From Streptosporangium sandarakinum (lineage in GTDB: Bacteria > Actinomycetota > Actinomycetes > Streptosporangiales > Streptosporangiaceae), in NCBI RefSeq assembly GCF_013409935.1, contig NZ_JACCCO010000001.1, positions 1,116,001 to 1,180,000 on the forward strand: a stretch of 64,000 bases of DNA, written 5' to 3'. Shown here in pieces: positions 1 through 6,903 of this stretch. Made by a program: the position numbers and the translations under genes. The notes beneath the pieces were generated by a model. The model was not told the origin of the DNA. It did not search any database and saw nothing but the letters and a program-made list of their open reading frames with translations. Numbering within the stretch: the stretch's first letter is position 1; each line of letters starts with the position of its first letter.

Positions 1-241
1 CGCGCCGGTCCGAGACGGGCCCGGCGAGCAGGAGACCCGGCACGAGCCCGACGACGTACGCGCCGAGGAAGGCGTCGACGCTGAGCGCGGAGTAGCCGCC
101 CAGCCGGCGGTACATCAGCAGCAGCGGGGTGAACTGGTTGCCGCCCCAGCCGCAGGCGAACATCGCCGCGGCGACGATCCGCCAGGAGTCCGATCGGGGC
201 GCGGCGGCAGGCGACGGGACGGCCTGCTTGGTTTCGAGCAT
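1..241 (-). CDS. MFS transporter, N-terminal part (runs off the window)
   Basis: Reading the minus strand from an ATG at 241 gives about 80 residues with no stop before the window edge. A short polar N-terminus (MLETKQAVPSP) is followed by a first membrane helix containing GWGGNQFTPLL, a second helix (FLGAYVVGLVPGLLLAG), and then GPVSDRRG, which resembles the loop 2-3 signature of the major facilitator superfamily. This suggests a 12-helix inner-membrane transporter; the substrate cannot be read from this fragment. The start lies 15 bases after the stop of the GntR regulator, so the two genes are probably one transcript and the transporter is probably the regulator's target. Only the first two helices are visible. 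Confidence 0.75.
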   Translation of the reverse strand, partial: MLETKQAVPSPAAAPRSDSWRIVAAAMFACGWGGNQFTPLLLMYRRLGGYSALSVDAFLGAYVVGLVPGLLLAGPVSDRR

Positions 242-256
242 GGGGAAGATCGGACC

Positions 257-976
257 TTACGCGTCGTTCGTCGGGTACGGCTGAGGCCGTACGGAATGTT
301 GGGTGGCCGAGGCTTCGTCGCTCGCCCGGGACGGCCACGGCGAGCCGTGCGTCGCCGTGAGGTGGCTCAGCAGGGCCGAGGCGAAGGCGGCGTCGTCGCC
401 GTCGCGGAGGTGGCCGAGGAGGGCCTCGTGCTCGTCGGCCAGCAGGGAGAGCCGCTCCGGTCGCGGTCTCAGCGCGGAGATGCTCATGCGCCGCTGCCGG
501 TCGCCGAGGGTGGCGTAGAACCGGTCGGCCAGCCGGTTCCCGGACGCTTCGACGATGCAACGGTGGAACGACTCGTCGGCCTCGGCGAACCGGTCGACGT
601 CGGCGGTCTCGGCGAGGGCGCGCTGGCGTCTCAGCAGCTCCCGCATCCTCTCGTGGTACTCGTCCGGCAGGCCGGTGCGCGCGATGCGCTCCGCCGCGGA
701 CCGTTCGAGCGCCAGCCGCAGGTCCAGCACGTCCGCCGCCTCTCCCGGCGGCACCGGCACCACCACCGCGCCGCGCTTGGGGTGAAGCGTCAGCAGTTCC
801 TCCGACGCGAGGCGCAGGAACGCCTCCCGGACGGGCGTCCTGCTCACCCGCACCCGTTCGGCGATCTCCCCCTCGCTGATGAGGCTGCCGCCGGGCAGCT
901 CGCCGGAGAGGATCAACTCCTTGGTCACCGTGTACGCGGTGTGGGCGGCGGAGGGGCGCTTCACGGATTCGGACAT
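257..976 (-). CDS. GntR family transcriptional regulator, FCD type
   Basis: 239 residues. Residues about 10-75 form the GntR winged helix-turn-helix (AERVRVSRTPVREAFLRL is the typical recognition region). Residues about 95-220 are an all-helical FCD-type effector domain with the expected LRLALERSAAER, FHRCIVEASGN and HLTATHGS segments; such domains usually bind a metal plus a carboxylate or sugar acid. The gene lies just upstream of an MFS transporter in the same orientation, suggesting a local uptake or efflux regulator. No Shine-Dalgarno is near the ATG. Instead TAGGCT lies exactly six bases upstream (983-988 on the complement), so the mRNA is probably leaderless. The perfect 19-bp inverted repeat at 984-1025 covers this -10 hexamer, suggesting autorepression. 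The ligand is unknown. Confidence 0.9.
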   Translation of the reverse strand: MSESVKRPSAAHTAYTVTKELILSGELPGGSLISEGEIAERVRVSRTPVREAFLRLASEELLTLHPKRGAVVVPVPPGEAADVLDLRLALERSAAERIARTGLPDEYHERMRELLRRQRALAETADVDRFAEADESFHRCIVEASGNRLADRFYATLGDRQRRMSISALRPRPERLSLLADEHEALLGHLRDGDDAAFASALLSHLTATHGSPWPSRASDEASATQHSVRPQPYPTNDA

Positions 977-983
977 ACAAGCA

Positions 984-1025
984 GCCTACCGGCATAGATA
1001 CATGGTTGTATCTATGCCGGTAGGC
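984..1025. promoter_or_regulatory. Perfect inverted repeat, probable GntR operator
   Basis: Two perfectly complementary 19-base arms (984-1002 and 1007-1025) flank TGGT; the right arm reads TGTATCTATGCCGGTAGGC. The centre is AT-rich in an otherwise very GC-rich context. It begins 8 bases upstream of the gntR ATG and overlaps the likely -10 hexamer, so an operator is more likely than a terminator for the upstream phosphofructokinase gene; there is no T-run on the relevant side. Confidence 0.8.
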
Positions 1026-1067
1026 AAGAGACCCGGCGACTCCCGTCGGCCGGCCCGGCGACTCCCG

Positions 1068-2093
1068 TCAGCCGAAGAAGACCTCCGCCTCCTCGTAGCG
1101 TCCGACCGGCACCGTCTTCAGTTCCTTGGTGGCCTCGCCGAGGCCGGCCCGGACGATGTCGGTGCCCCGGAGCGCCACCATGACGCCGAACTCGCCGTCG
1201 TGGACGGCGTCGATGGCCTGCAGGCCGAACCTGGTGGCCAGGACCCGGTCGAAGGCCGTGGGCGTGCCGCCGCGCTGGATGTGGCCGAGCACGGTGGTGC
1301 GGGCCTCCTTGCCGGTCCGCTTCTCGATCTCCTTGGCCAGCATCTCGCCGATGCCGCCCAGCCGGACGTGGCCGAACGCGTCGAGCTCACCGGCCTGGAG
1401 GGTCATCTGGCCCTCGATCGGGTGGGCGCCCTCGGCGACCACGATGATCGGCGCGTACCGGGTCTGGAAGCGGGACTCGACGTAGGCGCAGACCCGGTCG
1501 ATGTCGAACGGCTTCTCCGGGATGAGGATGACATTGGCGCCTCCCGCCATGCCCGCGTGCAGGGCGATCCACCCGGCGTGGCGGCCCATCACCTCGCAGA
1601 TCAGCGCCCTGTGGTGGGACTCGGCGGTGGTGTGCAGCCGGTCGATCGCCTCGACGGCGATGTTGACGGCCGTGTCGAACCCGAAGGTGTAGTCGGTGGC
1701 GTTCAGGTCGTTGTCGATGGTCTTCGGCACGCCGACGACCTTGACGCCCTGGTCGAAGAGCTGCTTGGCGACGCCGAGGGTGTCCTCGCCGCCGATGGCG
1801 ATCAGGGCGTCGACCCCGGCCTCGGCCAGGTTGCCCTTGATCTTCTCGACACCGCCTTCGATCTTGAGGGGGTTGGTCCGGGAGGAGCCCAGGATGGTCC
1901 CGCCGCGTGGCAGGATGCCCCGGACCGCCTGGATGTCCAGCGGCACCGTCTCACCTTCGAGCGGGCCGCGCCAGCCGTCGCAGAATCCGACGAACTCGTG
2001 TCCGTAGACGCCCACACCCTTGCGCACGACGGCGCGGATCACGGCGTTCAGTCCGGGGCAGTCGCCGCCCCCAGTTAGCACTCCGATACGCAT
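1068..2093 (-). CDS. pfkA: 6-phosphofructokinase with pyrophosphate-type active site
   Basis: 341 residues, the usual length of actinobacterial PfkA. It phosphorylates fructose 6-phosphate in glycolysis. The N-terminal GGGDCPGLN loop, the PKTIDNDL catalytic segment (Asp127 is the expected base) and the MGRHAGWIA segment are present. Numbering matches E. coli PfkA without gaps: position 104 is Asp (GGEDT) and 124 is Lys (VPKTID). In the family literature Gly104 marks ATP users, while Asp104 with Lys124 marks PPi-dependent enzymes such as that of Amycolatopsis methanolica, so I infer a reversible PPi-dependent enzyme. The ATG has a good ribosome site (GGAGGA, 4 bases upstream). A DasR-like palindrome lies about 105 bases upstream. 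Next downstream is gntR, apparently separately transcribed. Confidence 0.95.
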   Translation of the reverse strand: MRIGVLTGGGDCPGLNAVIRAVVRKGVGVYGHEFVGFCDGWRGPLEGETVPLDIQAVRGILPRGGTILGSSRTNPLKIEGGVEKIKGNLAEAGVDALIAIGGEDTLGVAKQLFDQGVKVVGVPKTIDNDLNATDYTFGFDTAVNIAVEAIDRLHTTAESHHRALICEVMGRHAGWIALHAGMAGGANVILIPEKPFDIDRVCAYVESRFQTRYAPIIVVAEGAHPIEGQMTLQAGELDAFGHVRLGGIGEMLAKEIEKRTGKEARTTVLGHIQRGGTPTAFDRVLATRFGLQAIDAVHDGEFGVMVALRGTDIVRAGLGEATKELKTVPVGRYEEAEVFFG

Positions 2094-2507
2094 GGCATCC
2101 TCCGGTGGTTCCGAAACAAGACAGCCAAACCGAATGGGGTGACACGACCGGCGGGGTCTCCCGCGCCGACCTCACGCATTCTGCCTGCTGAAAGACCAAT
2201 GGTCTAGACCAAATGGAGGAGACTTCGGCGTTGTCCGCACCTCCCCTGGCCGGTGCGCCGGCGGGCCCGTTCCCGGGTGTCCGCGGCGCCGGGCCGGGCC
2301 GGTGCGGTCCGGGAGGAACGAGGGGGTACCTTCCCCCATCCGGGCCGCGCGACACGGGCCCCGCCGCATGATCTGGGCCGGCCCCTATGCCGCTCGGGGA
2401 CCGGCCCGATCCGGCCGCGGCGCCTCCGGGGACCGGCCGTACGGGCCGCCGCGGACTCCTCCGCCCGTCGCCCGTACGGGCCCCGCCCCGGAGCCCTCCG
2501 GCCAGGG
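2094..2507. other. Intergenic region with pfkA promoter side
   Basis: No convincing gene. The half next to pfkA holds the dre-like palindrome (2198-2213) and is relatively AT-rich. The remainder (about 2230-2507) is very GC-rich with two copies of a CCGTACGG-centred palindrome near 2438 and 2471. It is the 3' side of the DMFase-like gene, which is on the same strand. No clear T-rich intrinsic terminator is visible. Confidence 0.5.
2198..2213. promoter_or_regulatory. DasR-type operator (dre-like)
   Basis: AATGGTCTAGACCAAA contains the perfect palindrome TGGTCTAGACCA, the core of the published Streptomyces DasR element (ANTGGTCTAGACCANT); only the last position deviates. A second overlapping palindrome, GACCAATGGTC (2194-2204), adjoins it. 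DasR is the GlcNAc-responsive GntR repressor. The position, about 105 bases upstream of the pfkA start, would link phosphofructokinase expression to amino-sugar supply. The protein itself is not in the window. Confidence 0.7.
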
Positions 2508-4067
2508 TCAGCGCGCGCCGAGGCCCACCGTGGCGAGGTTGTCCTCGGCCGGGTGGCTGCGCCCGGCCGGACCGGCGGCGAAGGCCCGCAGGATGTTCAC
2601 CGTGCTGCGGCGGACGAACGCCCTGGCCTGCCCGGTGACGCCGTGCCCGCAGCGGGCGCCGCGCAGCGCGCAGACCCAGCGCATCGTGCCGGAGTTGAAC
2701 ACCCCGGCGCCGCTCGGCGCGGTGTAGTAGGCGCTGTGCGCGACCGTGGACCGTCCGCCGCAGTCGACGGGCGAGACCGACAGCACCTCCATGGGGCGGG
2801 GCGCGTCCCGGCCGATCCGGTCGGTCTCCACCCCCGCCATGCCGGGGAAGCGGGTGCCGTGCCGTACACCGGTGCCCCGGAAGATCCAGCTCCCCGGGCG
2901 GTGGACCACGTAGGCGGCCTCGGCGGGATAGCAGTCGTACATCGGCCCGGTCAGCGAGCTCTCCGGGCGGTGGTCGCGCCACAGGTCGGTGCGGGGGTCC
3001 TCGGCGGTGTCCTTGTGGCAGACGACCAGCCGGCCGGGGCCCAGCCGCGTCGCGGCGAACCTGATCCGCCAGTAGACGGCGTTGGCGCCGAGGAAGGCGA
3101 TGTTGACGCCCCGGTCGCGGGCGGTCTCGACGGCGCGGCGCATGCGCGGCGACCAGTACTCGTCGTGCCCCAGGGAGACCAGGCCCCGGGCGCCGTCGAG
3201 GGCGTGCGGGTCCTCGTCCAGGTCCACGCTGGTGAGGTAGGCGAGCGGGACGCCGGTGCGCTCGGCGAGGGCGATGGCGTCGTACTCCATGTCCAGGAAC
3301 AGCCGGGCACCGGAGGTGTCGTAGGGGCGGTCGAAGCTGACCGCCCGGGAACGCTCCTCGAAACCCCCGGGGCCGACGTAGAGGCTGCGGCCGCCCCAGT
3401 AGTTGTACGCCTGCCAGGTGGTGACCGCGTTGACGACCGCCATGCTCCCCCGCGCCGAGGCGGACCTGACGGTGACGGGGACGTAGCGGCCGCCTCCGGT
3501 GGCGGCGTCCAGGCGGATCAGGTAGGAACCCGCGGGCCAGCCGGTGGTGTCCACCTCCGGTCCCGGCCTCCAGTGGTCGGCGGTCACCGTGCGGGTCGCG
3601 GCGACGACCTTCGGAGCCGACTGCCGGACGCCGGGCAGCCCGGCCACCCGCCACACCCGCCGCGCGCCGGCTCCGCCGTACCAGCCCATCCGGAAGGCCG
3701 TGGCGGTGTAGTGGTCGGCCGTGGTCGAGACGTACAACCGGAACCTCTCCCCCGGCAGCACGCTGACCCGGTCGGCGAACCCCTCGATCTCGTGCGCGGC
3801 CCCGAGGCGGCGCAGCCGCCAGTGCGGGTCGCCCGGCCTGGCGTTCTCGGCGGCGGTGGCGCCTCCGGCGGCGGCCCCGGCGTCACCGGGGTTCCCCGCG
3901 GCGGCGTCCCCGCCTCGGGCGTCACCGGGCGCGGCGGAGCGGGAGCCGGAGGGCGCGAGGGTGCCGGCGGGGTGACGGGCGGCGGCCGCGCACCCGATGA
4001 CCAGAGCCATGGTCACCAGCAGGGTGACCGCCAGATGCGAGGGCACGCGAGACATGCCCGGCATCAT
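2508..4067 (-). CDS. Secreted lipoprotein with N,N-dimethylformamidase beta-subunit-like domain
   Basis: 519 residues. The N-terminus has a hydrophobic segment ending in a lipobox-like LVIGC (about residues 22-26), so the product is probably an exported lipoprotein. After a disordered Ala/Gly/Pro stretch (about 28-80) comes a beta-rich domain containing FRMGWYGGAGARRV and WPAGSYLIRL (about 100-190). It continues into the large C-terminal domain of the DMFase-beta family: WQAYNYWGG, FLDMEYDAIALAERTGVPLA, VSLGHDEYWS, NIAFLGANAVYWRIRF. The family is known from amidohydrolase complexes, but most homologues are of unknown role and this one is extracellular, so the substrate is not assigned. Alternative ATGs lie at 4064 and 4055; none has a strong ribosome site. 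It appears to be a single-gene transcript. Confidence 0.8.
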   Translation of the reverse strand: MMPGMSRVPSHLAVTLLVTMALVIGCAAAARHPAGTLAPSGSRSAAPGDARGGDAAAGNPGDAGAAAGGATAAENARPGDPHWRLRRLGAAHEIEGFADRVSVLPGERFRLYVSTTADHYTATAFRMGWYGGAGARRVWRVAGLPGVRQSAPKVVAATRTVTADHWRPGPEVDTTGWPAGSYLIRLDAATGGGRYVPVTVRSASARGSMAVVNAVTTWQAYNYWGGRSLYVGPGGFEERSRAVSFDRPYDTSGARLFLDMEYDAIALAERTGVPLAYLTSVDLDEDPHALDGARGLVSLGHDEYWSPRMRRAVETARDRGVNIAFLGANAVYWRIRFAATRLGPGRLVVCHKDTAEDPRTDLWRDHRPESSLTGPMYDCYPAEAAYVVHRPGSWIFRGTGVRHGTRFPGMAGVETDRIGRDAPRPMEVLSVSPVDCGGRSTVAHSAYYTAPSGAGVFNSGTMRWVCALRGARCGHGVTGQARAFVRRSTVNILRAFAAGPAGRSHPAEDNLATVGLGAR

Positions 4068-4262
4068 CGCCGCCCGCCGGGCGCCCCGTCCGCGACTTGA
4101 CCGGCCCTTGGCCCTTCGGCGGCGGAACGCGGACCCGGACGGCCGCCGCGGAGGCGGAACGGGCCCGGTGAGCGGCCCGGACCCCGCGTCCCGGACGGCC
4201 GTGGCGGACGGGGCCGGTGTCCCGGACCGCCGCGACGGGCGGGGTGCCGGGCCGGGACCCGG

Positions 4263-5252
4263 TCAGGACAGCGGCAGGACGCACGAGGGCGTGCCGACGG
4301 CGAACACCCCCGCGGCGTCCCCCGGGACGCCGTCCCTCATCGGCAGTACGGCCACGCCCGCGGACCGCTGGTTGGCCACGTACATCCGGTCGCCGGCGAC
4401 GGCGAAGTGCCGGGGCCACGCGCCGCCGCAGGGCACCTCGGCGACCCGCTCCAGGCCGGGCACGGAGAACACCGCGATCGTGTCGGGGCCCCGGTTGGCG
4501 ACGTAGACGAAGCGCCCGTCCCCGGACGCCTCCAGGTGCGAGGGATGGTTCTCGCCGTCGGCCGCGCCGGCCGGGACGGCCCGGACCTCCCGCCAGCCGT
4601 CGTCGCCGGCGTCGTAGGCGCGGACCGTGCCGTCCAGTTCCCCGGCGACGTACCAGCGGTCCCCCACCCGGGCCATGTGCCGGGGGCCCATGCCCTCGGC
4701 CAGCCGTACCGGGCCGCCGGGGTGCGGCGTCACCCGGTCCCCGGCCCGGCCGGGGCCCGGGACCAGGTAGCGGCGGATCTCGTCCGTGCCCAGGTCGGAG
4801 ACGTACAGCACGCCGTCGGGCCCGAAGACGGACTGGTGGGCGTGGGAGTCCTCGCGGTGCGGGAAGACCTGGGGGGCGGCGAGGGCGCCGGTCTCGTCGA
4901 TGGGGTACACGCTGACCACGCCGTCGCCGTAGTTGGCCACCGACAGCAGGGTCCCGGAGGGGTCGACGACCAGGTGGCAGGGGGTGTTCCCCTCGCTGGG
5001 CCGCCGGTCGGTCTCGGTGAGCGTCCCGTCGGCGGCGCGGGCGAAGACGGCGACCGTGCCGGGCTCCCCCTCGCCCACCGCGTACAGGACCGGCAGCCGG
5101 GGGTGGGCGGCGAGGAACGACGGGCTCGGGGCGGGCGTCTCCGCGACCCGGGTGAGTCCGGCCGGCTCCATCAGGGTGATCCCCGGGCCGGTGCCCTCGG
5201 TCCCCGGCGTGCCGCCCGGTGTGTAGCCGCCGATGTACGCGATCTCCGCCAT
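4263..5252 (-). CDS. Lactonase family beta-propeller protein
   Basis: 329 residues, cytoplasmic (no signal peptide). The sequence is a seven-bladed propeller of the 6-phosphogluconolactonase (Pgl/YbhE) type, with repeated blade motifs such as PCHLVVDPSGTLLSVANYGDGVVSVY, HAHQSVFGPDGVLYVSDLGTDEIRRY, GPRHMARVGDRWYVAGE and NHPSHLEASGDGRFVYVANRGPDTIAVF. The family hydrolyses 6-phosphogluconolactone in some bacteria, but many members have other or unknown roles, so only the fold is certain. I chose ATG 5252 (MAEIAYIGGY); GGGAG lies 4 bases upstream. ATG 5255 adds one Met. The reading frame stays open to 5597, but that extension is Arg/Gly/Pro-rich and unlike the family. Confidence 0.85.
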   Translation of the reverse strand: MAEIAYIGGYTPGGTPGTEGTGPGITLMEPAGLTRVAETPAPSPSFLAAHPRLPVLYAVGEGEPGTVAVFARAADGTLTETDRRPSEGNTPCHLVVDPSGTLLSVANYGDGVVSVYPIDETGALAAPQVFPHREDSHAHQSVFGPDGVLYVSDLGTDEIRRYLVPGPGRAGDRVTPHPGGPVRLAEGMGPRHMARVGDRWYVAGELDGTVRAYDAGDDGWREVRAVPAGAADGENHPSHLEASGDGRFVYVANRGPDTIAVFSVPGLERVAEVPCGGAWPRHFAVAGDRMYVANQRSAGVAVLPMRDGVPGDAAGVFAVGTPSCVLPLS

Positions 5253-5320
5253 CATGCTCCCGCAGCCGTGGAGGCCGGTGCGCGGCCCCCGAACCCTTCC
5301 TGACCTTCCCGTGCCGTTCT

Positions 5321-5360
5321 GGGCCTTCCCGGGCCCTCCCGGGCGCTCCCGGGCCCTCCC
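5321..5360. repeat. Four tandem 10-bp repeats with CCCGGG cores
   Basis: Successive decamers gggccttccc, gggccctccc, gggcgctccc and gggccctccc give a CCCGGG palindrome once per helical turn. They lie between the divergent lactonase and MarR-GNAT genes, about 70 bases upstream of the lactonase start. Slipped-strand expansion is the simplest explanation; a regulatory role is possible but unproven. Confidence 0.7.
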
Positions 5361-5522
5361 GGGTCTTTTCGCCCGTCCCCGCCAGTCTGCGAACCTAGCG
5401 CACCCCCTGCCCGTTCCGGGAGGCGCCCCTCCGAGGAGGACCGGGTGACCCGGGAGGCGCGCCGGGACCGGGGGACACCGCGTGCCGTCTTCCCACGAGG
5501 GCCCGGTTAATTCGTTGACTCG

Positions 5523-5551
5523 GTCATATAAATGGTTGATCGTGTCATACA
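5523..5551 (+). promoter_or_regulatory. Direct repeat GTCATA(T/C)A before the MarR-GNAT gene
   Basis: GTCATATA (5523-5530) and GTCATACA (5544-5551) are spaced 21 bases apart (two helical turns) in an AT-rich patch immediately upstream of and touching the ATG at 5551. MarR proteins usually autoregulate from sites of this placement. The repeat is seen; its function is inferred. Confidence 0.4.
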
Positions 5552-6462
5552 TGATTTCGGACATCGACCGCCGTGTGGCGGAGATCCGCGCGTTCAACCG
5601 CTTCTACACCGGTGTCATCGGCGTGCTCCACCAGGGCATCCTGAACACCCCCTACTCCCTCACCGAGGTGAGGGTGCTGTTCGAGCTGAACGGCGGAGAC
5701 CGGATGGAGACCGGCGAGCTGCGGCGGCTGCTCGGTCTCGACGCCGGCTACCTGAGCAGGATCCTCGGGCGGTTCGAGAGCGACGGCCTGGTCACCCGCG
5801 AGCGGTCGGCGGCCGACGCGCGGCGGCAGGTGGTCTCGCTGACCGCCGCCGGCCACACCACGTTCGCGGCCCTCGACGAGCGCTCGGCGGCCGAGGTGCG
5901 GGGCCTGCTGGAGGGGATCACCGAGGAGGACGCGCGGCGGCTGGTGGCGAGCATGGCGGCCATCCGGGAGGTCCTCGCCCCCGCCCGGCGGGCGGAGCCG
6001 TACGTCATCCGCCCGCCGCGCCCCGGCGACCTGGGATGGGTGGTGCACCGGCACGGCGTGCTCTACAGCCAGGAGTACGGCTGGGGCGCCGACTTCGAGG
6101 CGCTGGTGGCCAGGATCGTGGCCGACTACGTGGACCACCACGACCCCCGGCGCGAGGCCGGGTGGATCGCCGAGGTGGACGGCGAGCGGGCCGGATGCGT
6201 GTTCTGCGTCCGCAAGGACGACGGGACGGCGCTGCTGCGGATGCTGCTGGTCGAGCCGTCCGCCCGGGGGCTGGGGATCGGCGGGCGGCTCGTCGGCGAG
6301 TGCGTGGCCTTCGCCCGGGCGACGGGCTACCGGCGCATGGAGCTGTCGACCAGGAGCGTGCTGACCAGTGCCCGGCGGATCTACCGCGCGGCGGGCTTCG
6401 AGCCGGTCGAGGAGCGGCGGCTGGATGACCTCGTCGAGGAGACCTGGGCGATGGACCTCTGA
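5551..6462 (+). CDS. MarR HTH - GNAT acetyltransferase fusion
   Basis: 303 residues. Residues 1-150 are a MarR winged helix domain (METGELRRLLGLDAGYLSRILGRFESDGLVTRERSAADARRQVVSLT). Residues 155-303 are a GNAT N-acetyltransferase with the acetyl-CoA loop RMLLVEPSARGLGIGGRLV and the C-terminal RIYRAAGFEPVEE strand-helix. This two-domain arrangement is recurrent in actinobacteria and usually annotated as a regulator/acetyltransferase of unknown substrate. I chose ATG 5551 (MISDIDRR), where MarR homology begins; the open frame upstream to 5482 looks non-coding. No Shine-Dalgarno is visible before 5551, so the message may be leaderless. It is divergent from the lactonase gene. Confidence 0.88.
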   Translation: MISDIDRRVAEIRAFNRFYTGVIGVLHQGILNTPYSLTEVRVLFELNGGDRMETGELRRLLGLDAGYLSRILGRFESDGLVTRERSAADARRQVVSLTAAGHTTFAALDERSAAEVRGLLEGITEEDARRLVASMAAIREVLAPARRAEPYVIRPPRPGDLGWVVHRHGVLYSQEYGWGADFEALVARIVADYVDHHDPRREAGWIAEVDGERAGCVFCVRKDDGTALLRMLLVEPSARGLGIGGRLVGECVAFARATGYRRMELSTRSVLTSARRIYRAAGFEPVEERRLDDLVEETWAMDL

Positions 6463-6903
6463 CGCGCTCCGCCCGGGAGACGCGGCGGAGGCCGAGTCGG
6501 GATGGAGGGCGGACGGGTGAGGATGACCGCGAGCCGGGGCGGGCGGGGGCCGGTGCGGTGGAGCCGCCCCCGGCGCGGGGTCGCACGCCGGGCGAAGGCA
6601 AAGTTCTCGCAAGGACACGGGTGGGCGTCCTTCAAACCTGGCCGCCCTATCATCAAGATCCGCGTCTGGGGACGCCTGCGGGTCCACAGTGGATCCACGT
6701 GACTCCTCCGCTCCCTGAAGAGAGCGGCTTCTCGCTTTCCTCGGCCGAGGCAGGCGACGGACAAGCCCTGCCCGTTTCGAACACAGGAACCACATCAAGG
6801 AAGCGACTCCCCTGTCGGATGAACCCGGCAGTGCCCTCACCAGATCCGATGGGTCTCACGCGGACCCCGCGTGAGACTCCCCGCCGCCGCCCCGGGAGGA
6901 CCG
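6463..6903. other. Intergenic leader of the KAP NTPase gene
   Basis: About 440 bases without a supported gene. It is less GC-rich than its neighbours around 6600-6820 (for example AAAGTTCTCGC, CATCAAGATCC), consistent with a promoter and a long 5' UTR for the downstream NTPase gene. It ends in the stable hairpin listed separately. No conserved RNA motif was recognised. Confidence 0.4.
6853..6877 (+). promoter_or_regulatory. Leader hairpin before the KAP NTPase
   Basis: GTCTCACGCGG (6853-6863) and CCGCGTGAGAC (6867-6877) form an 11-bp perfect stem with a 3-base loop. It contains the in-frame GTG at 6871 and ends 17 bases before the GGGAGGA ribosome site of the preferred TTG start at 6904. It could be an operator, an attenuator or a translation-limiting structure; there is no T-run. 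Confidence 0.5.

Noticed and set aside
984-1025. Reading the 19-bp inverted repeat as the pfkA terminator
   Set aside because: It is AT-rich, has no T-run and covers the gntR -10 region, all favouring an operator.
2172-2369. 65-codon minus-strand frame upstream of pfkA
   Set aside because: Crosses the dre-like operator and has no domain or ribosome site.
5253-5597. N-terminal extension of the lactonase
   Set aside because: Arg/Gly/Pro-rich, overlaps the divergent MarR-GNAT start and lacks a ribosome site; homology begins at 5252.
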